Source: an uncultured bacterium (GTDB lineage: Bacteria; Bacillota; Clostridia; Lachnospirales; Lachnospiraceae). Taken from it: 64,000 nt of DNA. The position numbers and the translations under genes were made by a program. Each line of letters begins with the position of its first letter. Within the stretch, counting starts at the first letter, position 1. Below the pieces are notes generated by a model. That model saw only the letters and a program-made list of their open reading frames with translations. It was not told where the DNA came from and did no database searches. This document shows positions 54,544 to 63,101 of the stretch, piece after piece. Location: positions 1 through 64,000 of the forward strand of contig CAOKFN010000002.1 in NCBI GenBank assembly GCA_948467735.1, given 5' to 3'.

Positions 54544-56994
54544 CTACTGGTTTTCATCCAAGTCGGGACCGTCAAGGGAGTAGGTAATCTGGTGGTCTAC
54601 ATTTTCCACTTTATAGATGCTGACGGACTCAAACTGATACGATTTATTCTGATCGCTCAGGGATATTGTCACGGATAAAAAGTTTTTTACATCTCTGATT
54701 TCCATCAAAAAGTTGATGGTTCTGTTCATATTCTGGGGCAGGTAGGCGCCTTTTGCAATGGCGTTATTTTTCATATACATATCATCCAGTCGGCTGTTTA
54801 ACTGATAGGAGGCGGACTGAGTGAGATTCTGGCTGTTCAGATAGTCGATGGTTATGAGCATATCCGAGTCCGTTGCAGCGCTTTGGAGAGCCGACGGTTC
54901 TATGGCAAAGAGATAGGTATCGCTGTAATTTAAGGACGGTTCAAAGGGACGGTAGGGATCGGAGCCGTCGTTAAGGTATCCTTCCAGATTCTCCCCCGGT
55001 TTTATCAGTTCCAGATTCTCACCCACGGCAAAGGAAACGCTTGCTCCGGGGAGTAATTGAATCCCTTGGGGCGGCGCATAGTACACTGCGGGATAATTGC
55101 GGAAGGCAATGTCCGGGTGCATGGTCATATTGCTTTTATTAAAATTTAAAACATCGTCCTTGTTGGTGATGTTTGGCTCTTCCGTATAAATGGCAAAGGA
55201 ATTCAGTCCCCAAGAAGCACCAAGTCCGGTGTCGGTGAGCTTGATGTCAATAATGTCGTCCACGGTGCCCGTGGCCATGTCGGGGAGGAAGATGGGAATA
55301 TAATCCGTCTGTCCTCTGCCGAAAAGCTCGTTCAGGGCGTAGCTGCGCATAATTCCTTTTTTAATCATGGCATGCCATGCGCTTTCTATGGGATAGAAGC
55401 GCATGGTGCGTATCTCCGGTTTTATGGCGGGCATGGCCAGAGTATTGTACCGATTGGTATAGGTTTCCGGGCCGTTGGTGCGGTAGGTAATGTCCAAAGT
55501 GAGCCCGGTCTGCTGGGGGTCGTGTATATTGGCCGTCTTGGATATGAGGTCCTCAAAGGTAATATTGGTCGGATAGTTCAAATTCAGCCCCGCATCCGCG
55601 GCGTCTTTTGTCTGGAACATAAGGTAAAAGGTGTTAATATTAGGCAAGAATTTGGTTTTGGAGCTGTTGTTATGGTTGTAGGTCTGAAGCTCGCATCCCG
55701 GGCGGGCGTTTTCGTCCTTTCTCAGTTCGGTAAAATTGCCGGAGGGACACGCAATGTCGCCGTCGTTCTGCCACCATGCCAGAACGTAGGCGTCAGTGGT
55801 CCGTCCCATGAAATCCTTGTCCACGTATTGGTTGGGCAGGGAAGGGGTAAGGTATTCGGCGGCTTCCTTATAGCCCTCCGGATATTGATATTGAGGCTCC
55901 GAGAGAAGGGAATATCTTCCGCTGATAACGGATACGGAGTGGGGAAGCCATCCCGTTCCTGTGGTTCCCAAGGGCTGTATGACGATTCTGGTGATCTCAC
56001 ATTTGCTGATTGTCTCCCATGGGTTTTTTATGGCGCCCCTATAGGAATGGCCGCTGAACGGAATGTCAAGGACGGAGTTCCCGTAGAGGTCGTGGGCGCA
56101 GCCGGGCTTATTCTGGGCAAGGGCGGCTGCGTCAATGTCCACGGTTCCTAGGACGATTTCCTGATCATATTTATCCGTATTCGCCATGGCGTAAATGGTA
56201 AAACGTACATTTCCGCTGTAGTCCCCGCCCTCCTTTGTCACAAGGCGCAGGGTATAAGAATGTGTCCTTTTCAGATTGCATCTATCGCCATAATCATTTT
56301 TCATGGCTTTCAAAGGAATCTTAACCACATCGGGATTAGAGCTGCCGGCGAGCCTGTTGAAATAGGAGGTATCCTCGACAAAATAGCTGGTAGTGTCAAA
56401 TTGGCAGTTCGTATAGGAACGGTAATAATCCCCGCCGGTGTCAAGGGTAAGATCCCCTATGGTGCCGGAGGTCATTTGGAAAAGACGCAGGTATTCTATT
56501 CTCACATTGTCGTACCCTTGATTTTTGTAGTGGTCGATGTTAATCCAGACTTCGTCTATTTTGGTCACGGAGGCAGGTGCGGAGAATACCAGATAGTAGG
56601 TATGGGCAGGCTCCAAGGAGGTGCGCACATAGGAATATTTTGCCTTTTTTCCGCTGCCGGACATGTGATTGCTGAAGTAGTTGGAGGTTCCGGTCTGTAC
56701 TACCTGCGCGTCCACCTTCACCATCTTTTTGCCGTCGTTGTAATAGAGCTGCATGTACATGGATTGTGCGGTGGCGGCGTCGGCGGTGTTCTGCAGGCGC
56801 ATTTCCACAATCCACAGATGGGTCGAATCGTCGGCGGTGCGATGAATCAGAGATTCCGATTCGTAGGCATATGCCTTGATTTTAGGACAGAAAAAGACAA
56901 GGCAGAGCAGGGACAGGACATAGAGAACAAAGGGAAATCCTGTCGTTTTTTGGGGGGTGATTTTTGGTTTTGTTTGATAGTTATCATTTTCCAT
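54544..56994 (-). CDS. N-terminal half of a giant surface protein, ending at an in-frame amber codon
   Basis: This 816-residue protein starts with a charged N-terminus, one hydrophobic signal or anchor segment (FPFVLYVLSLLCLVFFCPKIKAYAYES), and then beta-rich extracytoplasmic modules of about 170-200 residues. Several carry W-L or W-x-L patterns near their ends (DIKLTDTGLGASWGLNSFAIYT; IVIQPLGTTGTGWLPHSVSVIS), which suggests PLAT/LH2-like folds. It stops at TAG inside a module (LDENQ, stop, QYIGGDTF). The complete frame with the TAG read as an amino acid is 1846 residues. The start follows AAGGAGG. It is transcribed away from the secretion cluster at 57568. Confidence 0.8.
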   Translation of the reverse strand: MENDNYQTKPKITPQKTTGFPFVLYVLSLLCLVFFCPKIKAYAYESESLIHRTADDSTHLWIVEMRLQNTADAATAQSMYMQLYYNDGKKMVKVDAQVVQTGTSNYFSNHMSGSGKKAKYSYVRTSLEPAHTYYLVFSAPASVTKIDEVWINIDHYKNQGYDNVRIEYLRLFQMTSGTIGDLTLDTGGDYYRSYTNCQFDTTSYFVEDTSYFNRLAGSSNPDVVKIPLKAMKNDYGDRCNLKRTHSYTLRLVTKEGGDYSGNVRFTIYAMANTDKYDQEIVLGTVDIDAAALAQNKPGCAHDLYGNSVLDIPFSGHSYRGAIKNPWETISKCEITRIVIQPLGTTGTGWLPHSVSVISGRYSLLSEPQYQYPEGYKEAAEYLTPSLPNQYVDKDFMGRTTDAYVLAWWQNDGDIACPSGNFTELRKDENARPGCELQTYNHNNSSKTKFLPNINTFYLMFQTKDAADAGLNLNYPTNITFEDLISKTANIHDPQQTGLTLDITYRTNGPETYTNRYNTLAMPAIKPEIRTMRFYPIESAWHAMIKKGIMRSYALNELFGRGQTDYIPIFLPDMATGTVDDIIDIKLTDTGLGASWGLNSFAIYTEEPNITNKDDVLNFNKSNMTMHPDIAFRNYPAVYYAPPQGIQLLPGASVSFAVGENLELIKPGENLEGYLNDGSDPYRPFEPSLNYSDTYLFAIEPSALQSAATDSDMLITIDYLNSQNLTQSASYQLNSRLDDMYMKNNAIAKGAYLPQNMNRTINFLMEIRDVKNFLSVTISLSDQNKSYQFESVSIYKVENVDHQITYSLDGPDLDENQ

Positions 56995-57008
56995 TGCGAT
57001 ACCTCCTT

Positions 57009-57067
57009 GTCCGATTTATCGGACTGATATTGAAATGTATTGTATTGCTGTGTCCGAAATACCGGAC
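57009..57067. promoter_or_regulatory. Pair of palindromic operator-like sites
   Basis: GTCCGATTTATCGGAC (57009-57024) and GTCCGAAATACCGGAC (57052-57067) are 16-bp near-perfect palindromes with centres 43 bases apart, close to four helix turns. They lie immediately upstream of the giant surface-protein gene, one next to its ribosome site and one further upstream in the likely promoter region. They look like binding sites for a dimeric regulator. No regulator gene is seen nearby. Confidence 0.7.
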
Positions 57068-57567
57068 AGGTCTATTGACATTATCGTCTTATAGGAAGCT
57101 GTATCTGCCGTACAAATCGTACTTGCTGCATAAAGCCGTATCTGCCATATGGCGCCGCAGTTATGAAGAAGCGGCCGTGTACAGCGTTTTGGGACGCAGG
57201 AAGCAGGTGAATTCCGGTTTTTTGTGCGGTAAAACAAAAATGGCAATTTCACAGCAAATTTGACGCTGGGATTGAGTATGCAGTCGTGCTAAGATAATGA
57301 AAAACAGGTTTTGGCCTGCGTCCGGCCCATGTGCGGCCACGGTTCCGGCCAAATAGTAAATTGAATATATCATTAAGGTTTTTAGATTTCAACAGGACTG
57401 CAAGATTGGCAGGTTTTTGACGTAATTGGAATTGCGGTTCTATACGGCAGGCCGCCGAAATTTAAAGTAGGAAAATGAGCAATGGTATCTTATCGGCGGC
57501 CTGCGGTCGAGACTTGCGGCAAGTTTTATCGGTGTGCAGGATATCTTTCGGGAAGGCGGTATGTGTG
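57068..57567. other. Divergent intergenic region upstream of virD4
   Basis: About 500 bases with no confident gene. A perfect 12-bp inverted repeat (GCAGGCCGCCGA at 57447-57458, TCGGCGGCCTGC at 57493-57504) lies in the probable leader of virD4, with a 34-base loop. A second short one is at 57165-57180. No clear sigma-A promoter was found for either direction. Confidence 0.5.
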
Positions 57568-59556
57568 ATGGAGAAGAAGGTATGGAAGGCGGCTGTTATC
57601 GGTATTGGGGGTCTTTTGTCCGTAGCGGCGGGGGCTTTTGTGTTTGGGAGTCTGGCCCTTCGTGTGGAGGAGTTTCAGGCGGGAGAGGCTTTGTTTTCGG
57701 CCGAGGTGATGAAAAGGCCGGAGGCTTATCTGTACGGGCTGGTATTTCCGGCGTTGATAGCGCTTATGTACATGGCGCTGGCAAGGCGGAAGGTTTCGGC
57801 AAGGAAGCTGATGCAGGGAAAGGGGAAGGGGCTGGACAGTCCTTTGGAGAATTCCCGTTTCCTGACGGATAAGGAGAGGGATAAATATTTTCCGGGGTTT
57901 CGTTACAGCGGCGCTTCCGAGGTGAGCAAGGACGGAGTGCCGGTGCGTGCGGTGATGGATAAAAAGGGCCGGGAGCTGGAGGTAAACGTTTGTCCGGGCG
58001 CCCATAGTCTGGTAATCGGCGCCACGGGTTCCGGTAAGACCACCACCTTTATCAATCCTATGATTCAGATCATCGGCGAGACCAGTTCGGGTTCTTCGAT
58101 GATTATGACGGACCCAAAGGGCGAGCTGTTTTCTCTCCACAGCAGGAAGCTTCAGGCCCAAGGGTATGACGTGAAGGTGCTGGATTTGAGGGATACCTAT
58201 TCCTCCTACCGATGGAATCCCTTGGAAAGTATCTGGAATATGTATCAGGAGTATGTGGAGGCCGGGAAGGGCATTAAGGTACATAAGGATTCCGTGGAGG
58301 ATTATAAGGAGCTTCAGCGGGAGAATGAAGAGTCCGAGTATGGCGGGGAAGAAGGGCTTTGGTATGAGTATCAGGGGACGGCTTACGCCAGCAGGGAGGC
58401 CTGCGCAAACGACGTCTCGGTGACGCGTCAGAAGATTTACGACGAGATGTATGAGGATTTGAACGATCTGGTTTCCGTCATTTGTCCCATTGAGTCAAAG
58501 GATGATCCTGTGTGGGAGAAGGGGGCGAGGTCCATTATCATGGCCACGCTTCTGGCCATGCTGGAGGATAGTGAGAATCCGGAGCTTAACATGACGAAGG
58601 AGAAGTATAACTTTTTTAATTTGAATAAGATTATCGCAAATTCGGAGAATGAATTTGAGGAGCTGAAGAGGTATTTTCAGGGGAGAAGCAACCTGTCTTC
58701 GGCGGTGACTTTGTCAAGGCAGGTGTTGAGCGCGGCGGATTCCACCCTTTCCAGTTATATGTCCATCGCCTTTGATAAGCTCTCCATGTTTAACGATAAG
58801 GGCTTGTGCGGGTTGACCTCGGCTACGGATATCGACGCCAGCGCTTTGGCGGAGCGGCCCACGGCTTTGTTCTTGAAGATTCCGGACGAGAAGGATACGA
58901 GACACGCGCTTGCTTCGGTATTTATTCTGTGTATGTATAAGGCTTTGATCAAGAAGGCCTCTTCCAGAGAGGATTTGTCCCTGCCGAGAAATGTGTATTT
59001 TATTTTGGATGAGTTCGGCAATATGCCTAAAATAGAGAAATTCGACAAGATGATTACGGTAGGACGTTCCAGAAAAATCTGGTTTAATATGGTGGTGCAG
59101 TCCTACGCCCAGTTGAACGCGGTGTATGGGGATCAGGTGGCGGATATCGTAAAGAGCAACTGCGGCGTGAAGATGTTCATCGGCTCCAATGATATTGATA
59201 CCTGCAAGGAATTTTCGGAGCTGTGCGGAAATGTGACGGTTTCTACCAATAGCGTCTCCAGCAATTCCCAAGACAAGGACGGGCAGTTTTCACTGTCGTC
59301 CCAGATGCAGACGAGGCCGTTGATATATCCGTCGGAGCTTCAGAAGCTGAATAATAAGGAGAGCACGGGAAACGCCATTATTGTCACCTTCGGCAATTTT
59401 CCGTTGATGACGAAATTTACCCCCAGCTATCTGTGCAAGTATTATCAAATGGGGCAGATGGATCTGACGGAAGCCCGTAAAAATGTGTTTATCGCGGATA
59501 AGGTGTTTTATGATGTGGCCCGTCGGAATCAGCTGCTTTTGGGCGAGGAGGAGTAG
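57568..59556 (+). CDS. virD4: VirD4/TraG-type coupling ATPase
   Basis: This protein of about 662 residues has two N-terminal membrane segments, a P-loop domain with Walker A IGATGSGKTTTFINPM (about residue 155), MIMTDPKGELFSL, and Walker B YFILDEFGNMPKI. It matches the VirD4/TcpA-type coupling proteins that feed substrates to type IV secretion channels. An acidic insertion (about residues 235-285) is unusual. The start is ATG 57568 or GTG 57565, following GGAAGG; the frame reaches back to 57475. It is the first gene of the secretion cluster. No relaxase gene lies in the window. Confidence 0.9.
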   Translation: MEKKVWKAAVIGIGGLLSVAAGAFVFGSLALRVEEFQAGEALFSAEVMKRPEAYLYGLVFPALIALMYMALARRKVSARKLMQGKGKGLDSPLENSRFLTDKERDKYFPGFRYSGASEVSKDGVPVRAVMDKKGRELEVNVCPGAHSLVIGATGSGKTTTFINPMIQIIGETSSGSSMIMTDPKGELFSLHSRKLQAQGYDVKVLDLRDTYSSYRWNPLESIWNMYQEYVEAGKGIKVHKDSVEDYKELQRENEESEYGGEEGLWYEYQGTAYASREACANDVSVTRQKIYDEMYEDLNDLVSVICPIESKDDPVWEKGARSIIMATLLAMLEDSENPELNMTKEKYNFFNLNKIIANSENEFEELKRYFQGRSNLSSAVTLSRQVLSAADSTLSSYMSIAFDKLSMFNDKGLCGLTSATDIDASALAERPTALFLKIPDEKDTRHALASVFILCMYKALIKKASSREDLSLPRNVYFILDEFGNMPKIEKFDKMITVGRSRKIWFNMVVQSYAQLNAVYGDQVADIVKSNCGVKMFIGSNDIDTCKEFSELCGNVTVSTNSVSSNSQDKDGQFSLSSQMQTRPLIYPSELQKLNNKESTGNAIIVTFGNFPLMTKFTPSYLCKYYQMGQMDLTEARKNVFIADKVFYDVARRNQLLLGEEE

Positions 59557-59612
59557 TACGACGGGAGGATGAACGGGTTTATGGCATGGGAGAAAGGTGG
59601 ATTTGGGTGGAA

Positions 59613-60722
59613 ATGGTGAGCAGAAAGGCAAAAATGATGAATAGAAAGGCGAAAATTGCTTCGTTTTTTGTCAGGGCAATGATGCCCGCGACGGTTTTGT
59701 GCCTTGCTTTTTGTTTGGACGCGGGGGCCGCGGAGGAGCCGGAGGGCGGTTTCTTTGGCGATTATTATGGCACCGGGCAGGGAGCGTCGGGCAGTCAGGG
59801 AGACGGTGTAATTTATATGCCGGACGATTATGATATTGGTTATAACGGAATGCTGGACCAGTATACCGGCGGCGTGCCCGAGGTGAACGAGGGCGCGGCG
59901 GGAGATTCCCAGCTGGTTTACATGATTACGGAGAATTATGGTTTTGATTCTTCCAGTCGTATGTATGTGAATTACGTTCGGGGCGATAAGAATAAGTACT
60001 ATTTCAGCTCGCTTCCCAAGGGAATCATAACCAACGGGAGCATATCCTTTCAGATGGGGAGCAGAAATCAGTACGCGCTTTATCGGAACGGGGAGCGTGT
60101 GACGGATATGGATATCAGCAATATTGTTCAGGAGGGGGCTTATGTGCTGGAAACCTTCGGACAGGGGAGTTCGGACGCGGAGCGTTTTGAATTTACGATT
60201 GTGCAGACTCTGACCAATTCTTTGGAGCAGTTTCTGATTCCGGAGGGATTTCGGTTTACGGAGGTGGATGTGAACGGGGAGCAGGCGGCGGCTCCTTCGG
60301 GTACGGTGTATCAGATGCCCAGCGACGGCCGATATCGCTTTGTGTTTGAGTGCGGGGAGATTGGGATGTCCTATACGGTGCAGGTGGAAAAGGATACGGT
60401 TGCTCCGATGCTGGAATTTATGGGTTTGATAGACGGGATTGCCAAGGGGCCGGTGACGATGCTTCGCAGGGACGAGGACGCCGTGGTTGAAATCCTGCGG
60501 GACGGGCTGGAAATCAGCGTTCCGTATTCGGGCGTCTTGGAAGAGTACGGGGATTATGTGGTATCCATTCGGGATAAGGCGGGGAATTTTACCGAGTATC
60601 GTTTTACGATCCGGATATATTTTACGATGATGTCCATGGTGGTGTTTCTGCTGTTGATTATGATTGCCGCGGGCCTGCTGGGCTATTACAGATATGTAAA
60701 GACCCACCTGAGGGTCCGATAA
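59613..60722 (+). CDS. Exported, C-terminally anchored protein of the secretion cluster
   Basis: I do not recognise a family for this protein of about 369 residues. It has an N-terminal signal (AKIASFFVRAMMPATVLCLAFCLDAGAAEE), a Gly/Tyr/Asp-rich segment, two or three beta-sandwich-like domains (including QVEKDTVAPMLEFMGLIDG and REGLEISVPYSGVL-type repeats similar to bacterial Ig-like folds), one C-terminal membrane helix (MMSMVVFLLLIMIAAGLLGYYRYV) and a short basic tail. It lies 56 bp after virD4 and probably belongs to the outer part of the channel or the contact surface. Several in-frame ATGs (59586, 59613, 59634) make the start uncertain. Confidence 0.75.
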   Translation: MVSRKAKMMNRKAKIASFFVRAMMPATVLCLAFCLDAGAAEEPEGGFFGDYYGTGQGASGSQGDGVIYMPDDYDIGYNGMLDQYTGGVPEVNEGAAGDSQLVYMITENYGFDSSSRMYVNYVRGDKNKYYFSSLPKGIITNGSISFQMGSRNQYALYRNGERVTDMDISNIVQEGAYVLETFGQGSSDAERFEFTIVQTLTNSLEQFLIPEGFRFTEVDVNGEQAAAPSGTVYQMPSDGRYRFVFECGEIGMSYTVQVEKDTVAPMLEFMGLIDGIAKGPVTMLRRDEDAVVEILRDGLEISVPYSGVLEEYGDYVVSIRDKAGNFTEYRFTIRIYFTMMSMVVFLLLIMIAAGLLGYYRYVKTHLRVR

Positions 60723-60913
60723 CCGCCGGAAGGCTGCAGGGAAGAGACGGAACAAGTTCCCGTTTACGGGAACTGGATAAAAAACAGTCTCGAAGCGGAA
60801 GCGCAATGTGCCAAGGCACATGGGAGAATTTTCAGATGCGTATCTTGCAGCTGAAAATTGCTCCCATTATGGGGCGCTGTAGAGAAGAGACGGAACTGGA
60901 ATAGGAGAAAACG
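60723..60913 (+). other. Structured spacer in the secretion operon
   Basis: Three hairpins lie in 191 bases: GTTCCCG/CGGGAAC (60757-60774), ATGTGCC/GGCACAT (60806-60821) and a longer one, GGGAGAATTTTCAG with CTGAAAATTGCTCCC (60822-60865, one bulge). The sequence AGAGACGGAAC occurs at both ends (about 60744 and 60893). No T-run follows. Possible roles are RNA processing or tuning of expression between the genes. Confidence 0.5.
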
Positions 60914-62995
60914 ATGAGCAAATGGCTTACAAGGCTTTTATTTGACTGGGTGTTTGTACTCTTGTATAAGCTGTTTCGGGCGCTGTTGATTCTGGTGGAC
61001 TTCTTGGAGAGTATATTTGATGTGTTTGCCGGAATTACAAAGGTGTCTTATAACGGGCAGAAGGATTATCTGATCAATGTCTTCTTCGGTCAGAATATTA
61101 TTGCGGTAATTTTCTGGGGAATGACGGCCATTAGTCTGGTGCTGTGTTTTGCGTTTACCATAGTGGCGGTGACAAGGAAAATTCTGGATATCGGCGGAGG
61201 GGTCAGGCAGTCGCTGGGACAGATTTTGAACGGGGCCCTCCGTTCCTGCGTGAGCTTTCTGTTTGTGTCGATTATCTGTATTGCCAGTGTGAATCTGGCA
61301 AATATTTGTCTGATACAGGTAAATTATTTGATGAAAAATGCCTCTACGCTGTTATATGACGGAGATAATGAGAAAAGGTTTACCGGGGAAGAAAATGCGG
61401 CAATGACCAGAATCATGAATACGATTGCCAATTATTCCATTAACAGTTCAACGGATAACCGTTATAACATTAATGTCTGTTTTAACAGTATCAGGGAAGA
61501 TATGCTGTTTCTTCAGCAGCAGCAGTTTTTCAGTTATGAGTATCCTATGATTGACGGGCATCATTCATGGCAGTCGGCGATTGCGTTGATTGCCGGCGCG
61601 GGCGATATCGGGCAGGATTTGGAGCTGGAGACGGTGGACTCCTCCATAACGGAGGCGATTTCCACCGTGATGGATGAAATTAAGTATAATCCGAATTTTC
61701 GGCCTTTGGAGACGGCGGTCAGGCCGGATCAGGGGGATATTTCGGTGTCAAATACCATTTTTCTGGTAAGCTCCATGGAGGCGGCGAACAGCTCCGTGTA
61801 TCGGAATAATCCTTCTTTTGACGACGCCCTTCGCAGAAGCTATCTGAACGGCACCAAGTCTTACAAGGATTTGAACCGGGTGAGAAAGGATTTTGATATT
61901 TGGGAAATGCGGTATGATGTGGGTTATATTACCTGCATAGTGTTTATGGTAATCATGACCCAGTGTATATTTTTGTTTATTCTGCGTCTGTTTGACCTGC
62001 TCCTGCTGTATCTGGCGGCGCCTGCGTTTGTGTCAACCATTCCTTTGGATGACGGCGTCAGGTTCCAGACTTGGAGGCAGGCGTTTACCATTAAGATTGT
62101 GAGCGGTTTCGGTTCCGTGATGGCCATGCGTCTGTATTTGGTGTTGATTCAGGTGATTATGGATGGAAAACTGCGGTTCTTCGAGAATAATGCCACCAAT
62201 TATCTCTGTCAGCTTCTGTTTATTCTGGGCGGCGCCTTTGCAGTGTTGAAGGCTTCTCCGCTTCTGACCCAGATTGTGGCAGGAAACGGGGGCGCGGCGG
62301 CAAATTCGGAGGCGCTGGGAGCGGCCATGGGCGGTATCCTTGGCGGGAAATTGGTTCAGGCGGCAGGTTTGGGCGTGAGGGCGACGAAAAAGGGCCTGAG
62401 GAGCGGTGCGGAAGCAGCTCAGCTGCCGGGAAAGGCCTTTCGCAGCATTCAGAGGTCCAGAGCCCGCCATAAGAGTGAGAAAGAGGCTAAGCTGATGTCG
62501 AATGAAGCGCTTGGTATCAAGAGTTCGTTAAGCGTTTCTTCCGATTCTGAGAAATCGGGAAACGGGGCTTCCATTGCTTCTCCGCAGAGCCGGGGGATCG
62601 GCGGGACTTCAGGAGGCGGTAAGGCAGGGGGCGATTCCCAGAGCGGCGTAAAAGCCGGGGGAGGCGATTCCCAGAGCAGCAAAAAAACCGGTGATTCCGG
62701 AAATAAATTTAGTGCGGGCGGCGGAGCCCGTGCCGCTGTAGGAAGCGCCGGAAAAGCGTCGGGAGGCTCGGGCAAAGCGTCAGGAGGCTCCGGCGCGTCG
62801 TCAGGAGGTTCGGGCAAAGCGTCAGGAGGCTCCGGCGCGTCGTCAGGGGGCTCGGGCAGAGCGTCAGGAGGCTCCGGCCAGTCCCGGCAGCAAAGCGCCC
62901 GCGGCGGTCAGGCGCCCAGAATAGCAGGGAAGCAGGTAATCAGGCGCAGCAATGTGAACGCAAAGCGTACCGGTTCCCGGCCGAGGGGAAATTAA
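60914..62995 (+). CDS. VirB6/TrbL-like polytopic channel protein with Gly-Ser-rich tail
   Basis: This 693-residue protein has an N-terminal amphipathic segment, several membrane helices (about residues 55-85, 110-135, 340-365, 375-400, 425-450, 455-480), and a large soluble loop between the first and second groups. The layout resembles the Mbov_0396/CD0411-type VirB6-like proteins of Gram-positive conjugation systems. The C-terminal 200 residues are Gly/Ser/Ala/Lys-rich with a seven-residue repeat (KASGGSG / ASSGGSG). The start follows AGGAGAAAA. It is in the expected place between the surface protein and VirB4. Confidence 0.8.
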   Translation: MSKWLTRLLFDWVFVLLYKLFRALLILVDFLESIFDVFAGITKVSYNGQKDYLINVFFGQNIIAVIFWGMTAISLVLCFAFTIVAVTRKILDIGGGVRQSLGQILNGALRSCVSFLFVSIICIASVNLANICLIQVNYLMKNASTLLYDGDNEKRFTGEENAAMTRIMNTIANYSINSSTDNRYNINVCFNSIREDMLFLQQQQFFSYEYPMIDGHHSWQSAIALIAGAGDIGQDLELETVDSSITEAISTVMDEIKYNPNFRPLETAVRPDQGDISVSNTIFLVSSMEAANSSVYRNNPSFDDALRRSYLNGTKSYKDLNRVRKDFDIWEMRYDVGYITCIVFMVIMTQCIFLFILRLFDLLLLYLAAPAFVSTIPLDDGVRFQTWRQAFTIKIVSGFGSVMAMRLYLVLIQVIMDGKLRFFENNATNYLCQLLFILGGAFAVLKASPLLTQIVAGNGGAAANSEALGAAMGGILGGKLVQAAGLGVRATKKGLRSGAEAAQLPGKAFRSIQRSRARHKSEKEAKLMSNEALGIKSSLSVSSDSEKSGNGASIASPQSRGIGGTSGGGKAGGDSQSGVKAGGGDSQSSKKTGDSGNKFSAGGGARAAVGSAGKASGGSGKASGGSGASSGGSGKASGGSGASSGGSGRASGGSGQSRQQSARGGQAPRIAGKQVIRRSNVNAKRTGSRPRGN
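62749..62880. repeat. 21-bp tandem repeat in the VirB6-like tail
   Basis: About six imperfect 21-base units encode KASGGSG and ASSGGSG, alternating. The copy number is likely to vary between strains. Confidence 0.75.
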
Positions 62996-63101
62996 TATAT
63001 GGCCTGCTATGGTGTGGCAGCGCAGATATAAAATGTTTTTACATAAATTATAAAATGATTTTCCAAAAGTTTGGAAATGTTTCAGGTCCGGCAGGGAGGG
63101 C

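Noticed and set aside
59529..60821. 430-codon minus-strand frame
   Set aside because: Antisense of the anchored surface protein in the secretion cluster; no domain and no ribosome site.
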